Counted from the first letter of the stretch, positions 34,727 to 43,977 are shown. The stretch: 64,000 nt of DNA from Bacteroidia bacterium (GCA_030430575.1 JAUIKF010000002.1:248001-312000); one strand, 5' to 3'. The notes: generated by a model from the sequence alone, not told the origin. Program-made: numbers and translations.

Positions 34727-37675
34727 TCAACCTTGTTTTCCTATTCCATCCCGGAGGCCTTTGGCTTCCGGGATTATTGTTTTTCTGAATATATACCCCC
34801 CAATAAATAGAGATGACGTCAATAGTAATATTACCAATATTACGCCTGTTTTTGGCTTAACATTAATAGGAGTTTCGTCACCTATTTGAGTGAAGGTTGC
34901 CCAAAAATGGGGATGTAATTGATCAGGTGAGGCTTGGGCGATAAAATCTCGTTTTGCTTTGAATAAAGCTCTTGACTTGGTTTCGCCGTTTTTCAGGTGT
35001 TTATAAAATGATTCCAGTATTTTACCTGCTACGTTTCCTTCAACCTGCCATTTGCTAGAAATAATACTATTACAACCTGCATATTTGAAAGCTCTAGCTA
35101 GGCTAAAAACACCTTCTCCTCGTTGGAAATTACCTACATCAGCTTCGCAGGCTGATAATACCGCAAGCTCCGCAGTTAACTCCAGATTATATATTTCATA
35201 TGCATATAACATGGGATTTATTGAGGAGTCTGGTTCTTTACTAAACAAGATTTTTGCAAATAGTGGCCTATCTTTATCCGCAATGCCATGGGCTGCGAGG
35301 TGAATAATCTGATATTGGGATGTAGACTCCTTAAAGTTTTTTTTGGTAGCAGAGCTTCCTAAATAACTTTCTCCATTAAGGAGGTTAACAGCTCTTTCAA
35401 TTTGTGATTGATTGCCCGTTAGACTTAGTTCGCCAGAGTATTGAGGGCCAAAACCAATAACGCCATTAATTTTGGGGGAAGGGACATGTCGTTTATAGTA
35501 TCTAAGGGCTAAAGAGTAATCGTATGAAATGACGACCTCTTTGATTAAATATAATTGTGAACGATAATAACGCGCAATATTTTGGGTCTCCTGATTATTT
35601 ATAGTTTTAATCAGGACTTCAAAGGGCAATGTACATAAGGGGCCATCTGGAATAATTATCAAGTTTGTTGTTTTGGGAAATTCGTTAAAAACAGGAGATA
35701 ACAAGTTGGTAAATACTCTGTGGGAAATATCACCAAAATTGTGTGCAGCATTTATATTATGAATTGGTTCTTTCAACAGGGTCATTAAAGCTGATACATC
35801 ATCCTTAATAATATTAATATTTGTCAATTTGAAAACTCTACTCCCGCGAGAGTTAATAGCAAATGCATAAACTGCACTGTCTCCCCAAAAAAATTCGAGT
35901 ATTACCTTTGTGTCACTCTCTAGATTTCTTCTTATTTCTTGAAAAGAAATGTGAGCATCTTGGTATTTCAGTTGATAATACCTTGGAAATGAATGTTCTA
36001 ATTGTATAAGGAATTTTCGGTGCTGTTCTTCTCCTAGGAATATTTTTTTTCTCCATTTTTTTATTTGTTCTCGATTAGCATTTGGCTTTTGAAGTTCTGT
36101 ATATACTTTTTGTGAGTAAAAGGAGATTTCATTTATGATTTCCTTTTCTTTCAAAAGAACACTATCTGGCAAGCTTGCATCAAGCTTAATTGAATTAGTT
36201 CGAGTGGAGTTTAGTAATGCAATGGATTTATTTTGTTCTGCAAATTTTAACGCTTTTTCGATGAATGAATCATCATTTGTATTCTCTGATAATTTTATAC
36301 AAAGTTCTATTGCCAGTTCAAATATTTGGTTCGAATGATCTGTAAGCCTTATCATTGATTCTTCATCTGTGAAAAAATTTCGCATTTTTTGAATAATCTG
36401 AATAGCAAGCTCCACAGCGGAAAGCCCAATGAAAAGTTCATTTTTGTCGCGCTCCTGTGTAAATAACCTTTCATGTGATTTCGCCTTGTAATATAAAGGG
36501 AGAATCGCATCATCATGATTAACTATTTTATCTAAAGGAGGAAGATGTCCTGTTGTTTGATCAATAAGGTAAGTGGTATCAGTTAACCATTGGATACTTT
36601 GATTGAGATAGTTCAATGCCTTATCGTAATCTTTTTTTGCAAAAAATAATCTGCCAATATCCATATAAGACCGGGCTATTGACGGGTGATTAGGCAAGTA
36701 CCTTAAGTTTTCTTTACGCAATGCAAATGCTTGGGCAAATGCTTCATAAGCACTAGAATAATCTTTATCTCTTTTGTGCACTTCCCCTATTATATCATAG
36801 TAAATTTGTGGTCGATAAGGATTATCTTTTCGCTGGATTTTATCTGCTTTTATTGCAGAGATTAAAGCACTGTCATTTATGTTCTGGTCCAAAAATATTT
36901 GGGCCATATCATAATAACAATCAATCTTTACTGTAGCTATCGTATAACTGTTCCGGTTAGGGATAAATGAAATAATCTGTTTATATTTACTTAATGCTTG
37001 AGAAAGCTCTTTTTTCCTCCAATATGTATTTGCCAGGTTAATATTGAAATTTATAAAAGAAATTGTGTCTTCATATGCCTTGCTTTCTTTAAGGTGTTCA
37101 TCTTGGTTTTCTACAGCTTGGGAAAAATACCGGATACATTCCTCGTAATCCCCTAATTCTGTATAAATTCCTCCAATATTATTATATAAAGTGGCTAGTG
37201 TAACTAAGTCCTCTGGGTAGAGATGTTTAGCTTTTTTGATTATGGTTTGATACAAACTAATAGCATCATGGCTTTGCCCCTTATCTCTTAGAGATTTAGC
37301 ATAGTTAATTTGGGCGTCGATATACAAGAAATGCTCATCACCAACAGATTTTTTTACTTCTTCGAGTGCTTTCTGGGCAATTGGAAAGGTCGCCTGAATA
37401 TCTTCTAATAAATTATAGCATAAGGAAAGCCCATTCCATGAAGCCGCATACAAAAAGTCTTGTTTTGTTTTTTTTAATAGGGGTTGTGCTTTTGAAAAAC
37501 AAGAAATGGCAGAATCTGGGGAATCATATACAAGTGAAATTCCTTTCCAAAAAAGAGTGGAACCTTTTGCTGAATCTTCTTTAATGGCATTATTAGTTTG
37601 GCTATAGCATTGAGTCGGTAGAAAAAATGCTATAATGAGCGAGAATTTATAAATGCAGATAAGCCTATGGGGCAT
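34727..37675 (-). CDS. Exported TPR-CHAT protein
   Basis: This 982-residue protein has an N-terminal signal peptide (FSLIIAFFLPTQCYSQ). About ten TPR-like helical pairs follow (LATLYNNIGGIYTELGDYEE, SIARSYMDIGRLFFAKKDYD), then a CHAT protease domain with His796 (IHLAAHGIA) and Cys843 (VLSACEADVG). The usual GEGVFSLARAFKYAGCNSII and LHPHFWATF follow. A predicted membrane helix (TGVILVILLLTSSLFIGGYI) lies near the C-terminus. The CHAT domain should thus face the periplasm (inference). The gene is visibly A/T-rich compared with recA and glyA. The last codons (residues about 968-976) are read through the recA terminator hairpin. Confidence 0.9.
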   Translation of the reverse strand: MPHRLICIYKFSLIIAFFLPTQCYSQTNNAIKEDSAKGSTLFWKGISLVYDSPDSAISCFSKAQPLLKKTKQDFLYAASWNGLSLCYNLLEDIQATFPIAQKALEEVKKSVGDEHFLYIDAQINYAKSLRDKGQSHDAISLYQTIIKKAKHLYPEDLVTLATLYNNIGGIYTELGDYEECIRYFSQAVENQDEHLKESKAYEDTISFINFNINLANTYWRKKELSQALSKYKQIISFIPNRNSYTIATVKIDCYYDMAQIFLDQNINDSALISAIKADKIQRKDNPYRPQIYYDIIGEVHKRDKDYSSAYEAFAQAFALRKENLRYLPNHPSIARSYMDIGRLFFAKKDYDKALNYLNQSIQWLTDTTYLIDQTTGHLPPLDKIVNHDDAILPLYYKAKSHERLFTQERDKNELFIGLSAVELAIQIIQKMRNFFTDEESMIRLTDHSNQIFELAIELCIKLSENTNDDSFIEKALKFAEQNKSIALLNSTRTNSIKLDASLPDSVLLKEKEIINEISFYSQKVYTELQKPNANREQIKKWRKKIFLGEEQHRKFLIQLEHSFPRYYQLKYQDAHISFQEIRRNLESDTKVILEFFWGDSAVYAFAINSRGSRVFKLTNINIIKDDVSALMTLLKEPIHNINAAHNFGDISHRVFTNLLSPVFNEFPKTTNLIIIPDGPLCTLPFEVLIKTINNQETQNIARYYRSQLYLIKEVVISYDYSLALRYYKRHVPSPKINGVIGFGPQYSGELSLTGNQSQIERAVNLLNGESYLGSSATKKNFKESTSQYQIIHLAAHGIADKDRPLFAKILFSKEPDSSINPMLYAYEIYNLELTAELAVLSACEADVGNFQRGEGVFSLARAFKYAGCNSIISSKWQVEGNVAGKILESFYKHLKNGETKSRALFKAKRDFIAQASPDQLHPHFWATFTQIGDETPINVKPKTGVILVILLLTSSLFIGGYIFRKTIIPEAKGLRDGIGKQG
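34748..34784 (+). terminator. recA terminator hairpin
   Basis: ATCCCGGAGGCC (34748-34759) pairs with GGCTTCCGGGAT (34763-34774) with one G-U pair and a TTT loop, then TATTGTTTTT. It lies 30 bases after the recA stop and inside the 3' end of the opposing CHAT gene. Confidence 0.75.
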
Positions 37676-37694
37676 TTAGAAAATTTTTTTAAAG

Positions 37695-37737
37695 CGCATT
37701 AATCAACCAAGATGAACTCTTTTTAGTTGATTAATGC
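37695..37737. other. 12-bp inverted repeat between T9SS cargo and CHAT genes
   Basis: GCATTAATCAAC (37695-37706) is perfectly inverse to GTTGATTAATGC (37726-37737). On the minus strand it sits between the cargo stop and the CHAT start. No clear U-run follows, so it may reduce read-through or protect the upstream message. Confidence 0.5.
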
Positions 37738-37747
37738 ATTATCATAA

Positions 37748-38617
37748 TTACTTTTTAATCACTTTAAAAGTCTTAGAGTACCCAGTATAACTCAACTGAC
37801 AAAAATAAATTCCAGAGGGATAAGAAGAAAAATCAATCTCGATTAATTGAGGGTTACTTTCTGACTTCATTAATTGGATGCTCTGAAGTTTGTTGCCGTA
37901 CACATCCGAAATAGATAGTTCGGTATCAAGGAGTCCTTGAATTGGTAATTGAATAAATCCTTTTTCCAATACAGGGTTTGGATAAAAAGAAGCTTCTACA
38001 ATTAAGCTACTTGATACTCGATAATTTGAGATTACACCAGGTATGGTATATTTTGGACCCCCCAGAATAAAGTCTCGAATTATTGTACCATTGGAGGAAG
38101 CTCGTAAACCATATAATATTACCTGCGCATTTATATCCCTTCCACTATTTGGAGAAGAAAAAATAAAACAATGATCAAACCATGAAAGGCTATTTGATGG
38201 TAAAGAAAAAGAACTTATATATTTTCCTGATAATGTACAATCGCCCCTCCTCAGTTCTAAGGCACTTCCAAACATATCTTCCATGGTGACAACTAATTCA
38301 TAACTCCTGTATGAATTAGCATATACTTTATTCCCATTATGAATATGATAATGTGGATCAAGTATAAATTCAAGTCCCCAGCTTACACAATTCTCAGTAC
38401 TATCTGAAAGAATTGGATCCATAGAACTACAAGGTGTTTTAATATCATCCGAATCAGGTGGAGGGGAATTTACTGATTTTATTTTAGCTGTCAATCGGAC
38501 TGTTCCAGAATTATTAGGTTGCCCAATTGTTCCTGTTCCTTCTTGGCAAATTCCTGCTTTGAAAATAAAAACAAAAAGGATCAGAAGAGTTGAAGTTGAA
38601 AGCATATGAGGTTTCAT
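37748..38617 (-). CDS. Secreted protein with T9SS type A sorting domain
   Basis: This 289-residue exported protein has a signal peptide ending FKAGICQ. The body is strand-rich with several cysteines (TPCSSMD, ENCVSWG, RGDCTLSG, WFDHCF) that could form disulfides. The last 80 residues are the sorting domain: ASFYPNPVLEKGFIQLP, LSISDVYGNKLQ, YPSGIYFCQLSY, KTFKVIKK. It lies 72 bases upstream of the exported TPR-CHAT gene and has the same A/T-rich composition, so both probably arrived together and may work together. No known enzymatic domain is seen. Confidence 0.85.
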   Translation of the reverse strand: MKPHMLSTSTLLILFVFIFKAGICQEGTGTIGQPNNSGTVRLTAKIKSVNSPPPDSDDIKTPCSSMDPILSDSTENCVSWGLEFILDPHYHIHNGNKVYANSYRSYELVVTMEDMFGSALELRRGDCTLSGKYISSFSLPSNSLSWFDHCFIFSSPNSGRDINAQVILYGLRASSNGTIIRDFILGGPKYTIPGVISNYRVSSSLIVEASFYPNPVLEKGFIQLPIQGLLDTELSISDVYGNKLQSIQLMKSESNPQLIEIDFSSYPSGIYFCQLSYTGYSKTFKVIKK

Positions 38618-38723
38618 AATTACTAAGTTAATGTATTTTACATGTTATTTTGCTTTTATGAGACGTGAATTATTTCCCTATCTAAACAAAAAAGTAATAA
38701 TTTTCTCAACGGTCAAATAACCC

Positions 38724-38731
38724 TATATTTG
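38724..38731 (+). promoter_or_regulatory. Putative -7 box of glyA
   Basis: TATATTTG matches the Bacteroidota -7 consensus TAnnTTTG and lies 24 bases before the chosen ATG. The -33 region (about 38700) is T-rich but without a clean TTTG. Confidence 0.45.
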
Positions 38732-38755
38732 CCCCTTCATTCAACATCAACAAAA

Positions 38756-40051
38756 ATGAACTCACAAAATACCTCTACCATGCTCCAAGATCCCGTCTTT
38801 GAAGTGATACAGCGAGAAGAAAAGCGCCAATTAGAAGGCATCGAACTGATCGCCTCGGAGAATTTTGTCAGCGAGCCGGTCATGCGTGCACAAGGCAGTG
38901 TATTGACCAATAAATATGCGGAAGGCTTGCCTGGAAAGCGCTATTATGGCGGCTGCCAATTTGTAGATGAAGCCGAGGTCATGGCGCAGGATCGCTTAAA
39001 AGAATTGTTTGGAGCGTCTTGGGCAAATGTCCAGCCACACTCAGGCGCGCAGGCAAACGCGGCCGTGATGCTGGCGGTACTTAAACCTGGTGATACCATT
39101 CTGGGCTTTGACCTCTCACATGGAGGGCACTTGACGCATGGTTCACCTGTAAATTTTTCAGGCAAACTGTATAAGCCCGTATTCTATGGGGTCAATAAAG
39201 AGACGGGTCGCATAGACATGGACATGGTCCGTGACCAAGCCCTCAAACACCAGCCAAAACTAATCGTGGCGGGGGCTAGCAGCTATGCCCGAGATTGGGA
39301 TTTTGCAACGTTTCGTGCGATCGCCGATGAGGTAGGGGCTGTCCTCATGGCAGACATCTCTCACCCCGCAGGGCTGATTGCTACAGGTCTATTGAATGAC
39401 CCATTGCCTCATTGCCACTTCGTGACAAGTACGACGCATAAGACGCTTCGCGGCCCCCGTGGAGGCCTTATCATGGTAGGGAATAATGTGCCCAATAGCA
39501 TTGGGATTAAGACGCGTAAAGGACTGACCCGCCGTTGGGGATCTATCCTCGACAGTGCAGTTTTCCCTGGTACCCAAGGGGGGCCGCTGATGCATGTCAT
39601 CGCCGCCAAGGCGGTCGCCTTTGGTGAAGCCCTTAAGCCTGAATACAAGACTTACTGCCAGCAAGTCATCAACAATGCCCAGGCCTTGGCAGGTGCCTTG
39701 GTAGACAAGGGCTACCAGATCATCTCAGGGGGAACCGACAACCACAGCATGTTGATAGATTTGCGCTCCAAAGGACTGACAGGCAAAGTCGCCGAAGAGG
39801 CGCTGGTAAAAGCAGATATTACTACCAATAAAAACATGGTGCCCTTCGATACAGAAAGTCCCATGGTGACTAGCGGAATGCGCCTAGGTACGCCTGCCCT
39901 TACCAGTCGCGGCCTCAAGGAAGATGACCTCCGCAAAGTCGCTAACTTCATCGACCAGGTCCTGCAAACCCCTAACGACGAAGCCGTGATTACAAAAGTT
40001 CGCGGTGAGGTGAATGACTTTATGAGAGCCTTCCCGATGTTTGCTTGGTAA
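38756..40051 (+). CDS. glyA: Serine hydroxymethyltransferase
   Basis: This 431-residue PLP enzyme interconverts serine and glycine and loads tetrahydrofolate with one-carbon units. The hallmarks are [32 protein letters not shown], and the PLP lysine in [15 protein letters not shown]. The C-terminal [15 protein letters not shown] segment is also present. The ATG at 38756 ([12 protein letters not shown]) is preferred to the in-frame TTG at 38729, which would overlap the promoter-like TATATTTG. It stands alone between an A/T-rich island and an unknown secreted protein. Confidence 0.97.
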   Translation: MNSQNTSTMLQDPVFEVIQREEKRQLEGIELIASENFVSEPVMRAQGSVLTNKYAEGLPGKRYYGGCQFVDEAEVMAQDRLKELFGASWANVQPHSGAQANAAVMLAVLKPGDTILGFDLSHGGHLTHGSPVNFSGKLYKPVFYGVNKETGRIDMDMVRDQALKHQPKLIVAGASSYARDWDFATFRAIADEVGAVLMADISHPAGLIATGLLNDPLPHCHFVTSTTHKTLRGPRGGLIMVGNNVPNSIGIKTRKGLTRRWGSILDSAVFPGTQGGPLMHVIAAKAVAFGEALKPEYKTYCQQVINNAQALAGALVDKGYQIISGGTDNHSMLIDLRSKGLTGKVAEEALVKADITTNKNMVPFDTESPMVTSGMRLGTPALTSRGLKEDDLRKVANFIDQVLQTPNDEAVITKVRGEVNDFMRAFPMFAW

Positions 40052-40138
40052 GGAATTATTGATTATTAATTGGCTGATTATTCATTAGCAGGATTCCCTA
40101 GCCAATCAATTATTAATAATCAATCAATTAGTAATTCC
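40052..40138. repeat. Family C near-perfect inverted repeat
   Basis: Directly after the glyA stop, GGAATTATTGATTATTAATT and GGCT are answered by AGCCAATCAATTATTAATAA and TCAATCAATTAGTAATTCC, which end five bases before the next ATG. This is the clearest copy of the stop-to-start hairpin pattern. Confidence 0.8.
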
Positions 40139-40143
40139 CCAGC

Positions 40144-41628
40144 ATGAAACAATTAGTGATTCTTCTCCTTGCATACGTGTGTAGTGGAGCGTTACCGACG
40201 CATGCACAAAAATTGATCAGTGACCAAATTGTCCCCGTGAAAGGGTATGACATCCGTCAGTTTGGTTATCCCTCGTCAGCAGTACCAGGGGAGAGCGGTC
40301 AGTTTATTTACCTTCAATATTGGCGGAGAGATGACCTTCATCCCACCAATAACCATTATCTCCAATGCCTCAAAAATGTCAATTATGAAGGCCAGTGGTA
40401 TCAGGCTATAACAGCCCCCGGTGTAGAAGAAGTCCAGGAACCTAGTCTCCATAGGCTAGAAAAGTCAGTAGTCGTAACGGGCAAGCAATACCTGCCTAAG
40501 CGCAAAAGTGACCATACTGTTGGACGCTTTTTTCAGTTAAATGGAAAACCGCTGTCCAAGCACCCTATTCAGCTATCTATATATGAAAAAAAGCCTTCCA
40601 AAGACTTCAAGGAGACATTTCATGTATCCCCTAATCGCAAGTGTATCATGTGGTCAGGACACGACGAGAAAAATCACTTTTTTAGTGTCTATGATGGTGC
40701 AGGCAAAAAAATGTGGGATACCCAGTTAGATTTATCCCACTGGACAGGAAAGCGCTATGACTTCAAGCAAGTGTTAGTGAATGATGATGGCATGCCCTTT
40801 ATCTTGCTCCAGCTCAAAAAGCCTACTTATTCCATAAAGGATACCTTATATCCACCTGTCTTGCTGCATTATGACCCTGCACATTTACAGTTTCGAGCCG
40901 ATACCCTGAAATTGGACAGTGCTTTTGTCATAAATATGCAAGCAGAGATGTTAGACAATAATGAATTGGTCATCGCAAGTATTTTGGGGCAAGGAGATCC
41001 TGGGGGGCTATTAAATGGTGCCAAAACGGGTACTGCTCCCCAATATTGGAATCAAATAGGCGTAAAGCATTATCGGTGGCAAGATAGCCTGTTTGTGATT
41101 CACTCGGACTCTGTGTCCGATATCCCACAAGGGTGGGCAGAGAAGTACGGTGCCGAAGGAAGCAACTTTGTCGAAGGCAGACTCCATGTCCGCAGTACGC
41201 GTGAACGAAAACAAGTCGTATGGGTCTTTGAGGAAATTTATAAAGTAAAAAAACGCACCTTCCTGTATGACATGGCCTGTTTTGGCTTGGACCTACAACA
41301 TGGCACAGTCAAATGGACCACCCGTATCGAAAAACGACAACGGAGTGAGCGAGGCCTATCACTCCTTTCCTATACAGGCACTATGACAAAGTGGAGCATC
41401 TCCTTCATTTACCTCAGCGAACGAGGTGCCAGGGGAAAAATGGTTTGTAGCACGGTAGACCTTACCAATGGCAAACGCCGAGACAAATGGCTCGCCTCCA
41501 ATGAAGCTGCTGCTTATCTCTTTTTCCCCAAACAATCCGCAAAAGTCAGCGACAGAGAAGTCGTTCTGATAGGGATGGGAAATCCAGGACAGAATGATTA
41601 CAAATTGATGACGGTGTTATTGGAATAA
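40144..41628 (+). CDS. Secreted protein of unknown function
   Basis: This 494-residue protein has a signal peptide ending GALPTHAQ. The mature part is rich in strands with repeating aromatic patterns (GQFIYLQYWRRDDLH, FSVYDGAGKKMWDTQLDLSH), which might form a beta-propeller, but I cannot count blades with confidence. No T9SS domain or lipobox is present. It is flanked by glyA and tatC without an obvious functional link. I do not recognise the family. Confidence 0.6.
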   Translation: MKQLVILLLAYVCSGALPTHAQKLISDQIVPVKGYDIRQFGYPSSAVPGESGQFIYLQYWRRDDLHPTNNHYLQCLKNVNYEGQWYQAITAPGVEEVQEPSLHRLEKSVVVTGKQYLPKRKSDHTVGRFFQLNGKPLSKHPIQLSIYEKKPSKDFKETFHVSPNRKCIMWSGHDEKNHFFSVYDGAGKKMWDTQLDLSHWTGKRYDFKQVLVNDDGMPFILLQLKKPTYSIKDTLYPPVLLHYDPAHLQFRADTLKLDSAFVINMQAEMLDNNELVIASILGQGDPGGLLNGAKTGTAPQYWNQIGVKHYRWQDSLFVIHSDSVSDIPQGWAEKYGAEGSNFVEGRLHVRSTRERKQVVWVFEEIYKVKKRTFLYDMACFGLDLQHGTVKWTTRIEKRQRSERGLSLLSYTGTMTKWSISFIYLSERGARGKMVCSTVDLTNGKRRDKWLASNEAAAYLFFPKQSAKVSDREVVLIGMGNPGQNDYKLMTVLLE

Positions 41629-41723
41629 AAGATTCTGCCCAGCGCTCAACACTCCGTCGGATTATTTGTTAATTTTGTGAATCGATCTTATGAAAGTCTT
41701 TTACAAATAGAAGCGCAGAAGCT

Positions 41724-42614
41724 GTGAGCATTATTTCTAAATTCAAACAGTACCGAGCCAACCAGAAGCAGCAAAATGCGAATGGTGAGGAAAAACCTGG
41801 CAAAAAGAAAGGACCCGAAAAGGAGATGTCCTTTTTGGAACATGTAGAGGAACTGAGGTGGCACTTGGTTCGAAGCCTGGTGGCCATAGGCATTATTGGG
41901 ATAGTCATTTTTATCTATCGCCAATGGGTCATGGACAATGTTATCCTAGCGCCATTTGATAAGGATTTTCCCCTTCACCGACTCCTCTGCCAATATATGG
42001 GGCTTTGTGACCTCCCTGAAATAGAGAAGGTCGCCTTATCTCCTTTGGAGCAATTTATGATGGCGATCAAACTGGGGTTTGTGGGAGGATTTATTGTGGC
42101 ATTTCCCTATGTATTGTGGGAAATGTGGCGGTTCTTGAAACCTGGGTTCCATGCACATGAAAAGGCGCGTTTTCGAGGTGGCGTATTTGTCTTGAGCCTC
42201 CTATTTTTCATAGGAGTCTTTTTTGCCTATTATATCATCTCGCCTTTCTCTGTACAGTTTTTGGGTAATTTTCAGCTCACAGACCAGGTCGTCAACCAAT
42301 GGAGAATAGGGAAAGTCATTTCTTTGATGGTCCAGATCTCACTTGCCGGTGGGATCATGTTTGAGCTGCCTATTGTGGTATATGTGCTTTCTAAACTTGG
42401 CTTGATCACGCCCGAGTTTATGCGAAAATATCGCAAGCATGCCCTTGTCGTGATGCTTATTCTGGCTGCTATTCTTACCCCACCAGACGTTACGAGTCAA
42501 ATTTTGATCTTTATCCCATTATTTTCTCTCTATCAACTCAGTATCGGTATCAGTGCCCGTGTCAATCGCAAGCGCGAAGCAGAGCTCAAGGGAGAAGTAA
42601 AAGACGAAGCATAA
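41724..42614 (+). CDS. tatC: Sec-independent protein translocase TatC
   Basis: TatC is the receptor subunit that binds twin-arginine signal peptides. The signature MSFLEHVEELRWHLVRSLVA is seen, as are the helix-flanking KPGFHAHEKARFRGGVFVLS and the typical six membrane helices. Also seen are LAGGIMFELPIVVYVLSKLG and AAILTPPDVTSQ near the end. With the GTG at 41724 the protein has 296 residues and a lysine-rich N-terminal extension common in Bacteroidota. Starting at the ATG 41826 would remove that extension. tatA and tatB homologues are not in view. Confidence 0.93.
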   Translation: MSIISKFKQYRANQKQQNANGEEKPGKKKGPEKEMSFLEHVEELRWHLVRSLVAIGIIGIVIFIYRQWVMDNVILAPFDKDFPLHRLLCQYMGLCDLPEIEKVALSPLEQFMMAIKLGFVGGFIVAFPYVLWEMWRFLKPGFHAHEKARFRGGVFVLSLLFFIGVFFAYYIISPFSVQFLGNFQLTDQVVNQWRIGKVISLMVQISLAGGIMFELPIVVYVLSKLGLITPEFMRKYRKHALVVMLILAAILTPPDVTSQILIFIPLFSLYQLSIGISARVNRKREAELKGEVKDEA

Positions 42615-42617
42615 ACA

Positions 42618-42724
42618 AAACTGTCTGAACGTCCGAGCGTCTTATGTCCGAACGATAAGGTTAATATATAGCAGCTAGGCGACTATCAGACTATCAGACA
42701 TGACATTCAGACCATCAAACTTTC
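42618..42724. repeat. Family H repeat phrases between tatC and rpiB
   Basis: CTGTCTGAACGTCCGAGCGT after the tatC stop is loosely inverse to ACTATCAGACTATCAGACAT and CATTCAGACCATCAAAC before the rpiB start. The arrangement (arm at stop, arm at start) matches families B and C. Confidence 0.5.
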
Positions 42725-42728
42725 TTCT

Positions 42729-43151
42729 ATGAAAATCGGAATCGGATCAGACCACGCAGGATTTGAGCTAAAAGAACACATCAGGCAGTACCTTACAGCA
42801 CAAGGCCACGAACTTCAGGATTTTGGTACCCATTCTGAGGATTCTGTTGACTACCCTGATTTTGCGCATCCGTTAGCGAAAGCCGTGGACCACGGTGAAC
42901 TCCAGCAGGCAATCCTGGTCTGTGGCAGCGGCCAAGGCGTCTGCATGACCGCCAATAAGTACCCCGCCGTGCGTGCCGCGCTCGTTTGGAACGCTGAGGT
43001 TGCCGCCCTCACCCGCCAGCACAACAATGCCAATGTAATCTGCCTGCCAGGCCGCATGATCGACCCTAAGGTTGCAGAAGCCGCTGTGGAGGCTTTCTTG
43101 TCCACTGCTTTTGAAGGCGGCAGGCACCAACGACGTGTCGAGAAGATTTGA
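42729..43151 (+). CDS. rpiB: Ribose 5-phosphate isomerase B
   Basis: This 140-residue RpiB interconverts ribose 5-phosphate and ribulose 5-phosphate in the non-oxidative pentose phosphate pathway. IGIGSDHAGFELKEHI opens the Rossmann-like fold. The active-site loop is ILVCGSGQGVCMTANK with the catalytic cysteine, and RQHNNANVICLPGR and EGGRHQRRVEKI complete the signature. The TGA stop is followed at once by a family A repeat (TGAGAGACCG). Confidence 0.95.
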   Translation: MKIGIGSDHAGFELKEHIRQYLTAQGHELQDFGTHSEDSVDYPDFAHPLAKAVDHGELQQAILVCGSGQGVCMTANKYPAVRAALVWNAEVAALTRQHNNANVICLPGRMIDPKVAEAAVEAFLSTAFEGGRHQRRVEKI

Positions 43152-43271
43152 GAGACCGTTCGTCGCAAAGCTCCTCACTGTGAGACCGCTCGGTTCGAAG
43201 GCTCACCTTGCTATGAGACTAAAGACAAGTCTTCTTGTTTCGTAGCTAGTATTCAAGCGATCTTACAGTAA
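43149..43271. repeat. Family A dispersed palindromic repeat, copy 3
   Basis: The element starts with the TGA stop codon of rpiB (TGAGAGACCG) and has arms GAGACCGCTCGGTTCGAAGG and degenerate inverses. It is shorter and more decayed than the other copies. Confidence 0.65.
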
Positions 43272-43312
43272 ACGGCCTTCTCCATTCTATCATTCACTCA
43301 TCCTATCATTTA

Positions 43313-43894
43313 ATCATTTCTTCTATCGAAACCCTCCTCTCCGAAATCCGCGCTTGTCGCCATTGCGAAGCACATTTGCCCTTGGGCCCAAGGCCCGTCT
43401 TGAGTGGGGATACCACATCCCGTATTCTCATCGCTGGGCAAGCCCCTGGAACCCGTGTGCATGCCAGTGGCATTCCTTGGAATGACAAGAGCGGCGAACG
43501 GCTGCGCGAATGGATGCAGTTGGAGGATGATGTGTTTTATGATGAAAAAAAGATCGCTATTGTGCCGATGGGCTTCTGCTATCCCGGAAAAGGCAAAACA
43601 GGCGATTTGCCTCCGCGCAAGGAGTGTGCACAGCTATGGCATGATAGACTGATGGCTGAGTTCAAAGAACTAGACCTGATTCTTGCCATCGGCCAATACG
43701 CCCAAGCCTATCATTTGGGCAAGGCACGGAAGAAGAACCTGACTGAAACAGTGAGGCATTTTCATGAATACGGCAATGTATTTCCCTTACCACATCCTTC
43801 TCCCCTCAATTACCGCTGGCAGGCCAGAAACCCTTGGTTTGTGGAGGATGTCTTGCCTGTTTTGCGGGCGAAAATTGCCTCAATCTTAACATAA
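43313..43894 (+). CDS. Uracil-DNA-glycosylase-like protein
   Basis: This protein of the uracil-DNA glycosylase superfamily probably removes uracil or a related damaged base. The core is TSRILIAGQAPGTRVHASGI with PWNDKSGERLREWM, then LDLILAIGQYAQAYHL and the C-terminal LPHPSPLNYRWQARNPWF. The frame is open upstream of the first TTG (43376) and reads ISSIETLLSEIRACRHCEAH, which matches the usual N-terminus with a CxxC pair. No ATG, GTG or TTG occurs in this upstream part. The start may be the ATC at 43313 or ATT at 43316, or an original ATG has been lost. The upstream bases belong to a family F repeat phrase. Confidence 0.8.
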   Translation: MISSIETLLSEIRACRHCEAHLPLGPRPVLSGDTTSRILIAGQAPGTRVHASGIPWNDKSGERLREWMQLEDDVFYDEKKIAIVPMGFCYPGKGKTGDLPPRKECAQLWHDRLMAEFKELDLILAIGQYAQAYHLGKARKKNLTETVRHFHEYGNVFPLPHPSPLNYRWQARNPWFVEDVLPVLRAKIASILT

Positions 43895-43969
43895 TTTTCT
43901 CTCCCAAGCAGCGAAATCCATAGCGAGTTCCGTTTAATAGGTAAGCAGCCATGCTTAAACAGGCATTTA

Positions 43970-43977
43970 TATTTTTG
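43970..43977 (+). promoter_or_regulatory. Putative -7 box
   Basis: TATTTTTG fits the Bacteroidota -7 consensus TAnnTTTG, 26 bases before the ATG of the T9SS cargo gene at 44004. I see no good -33 partner. Confidence 0.35.
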
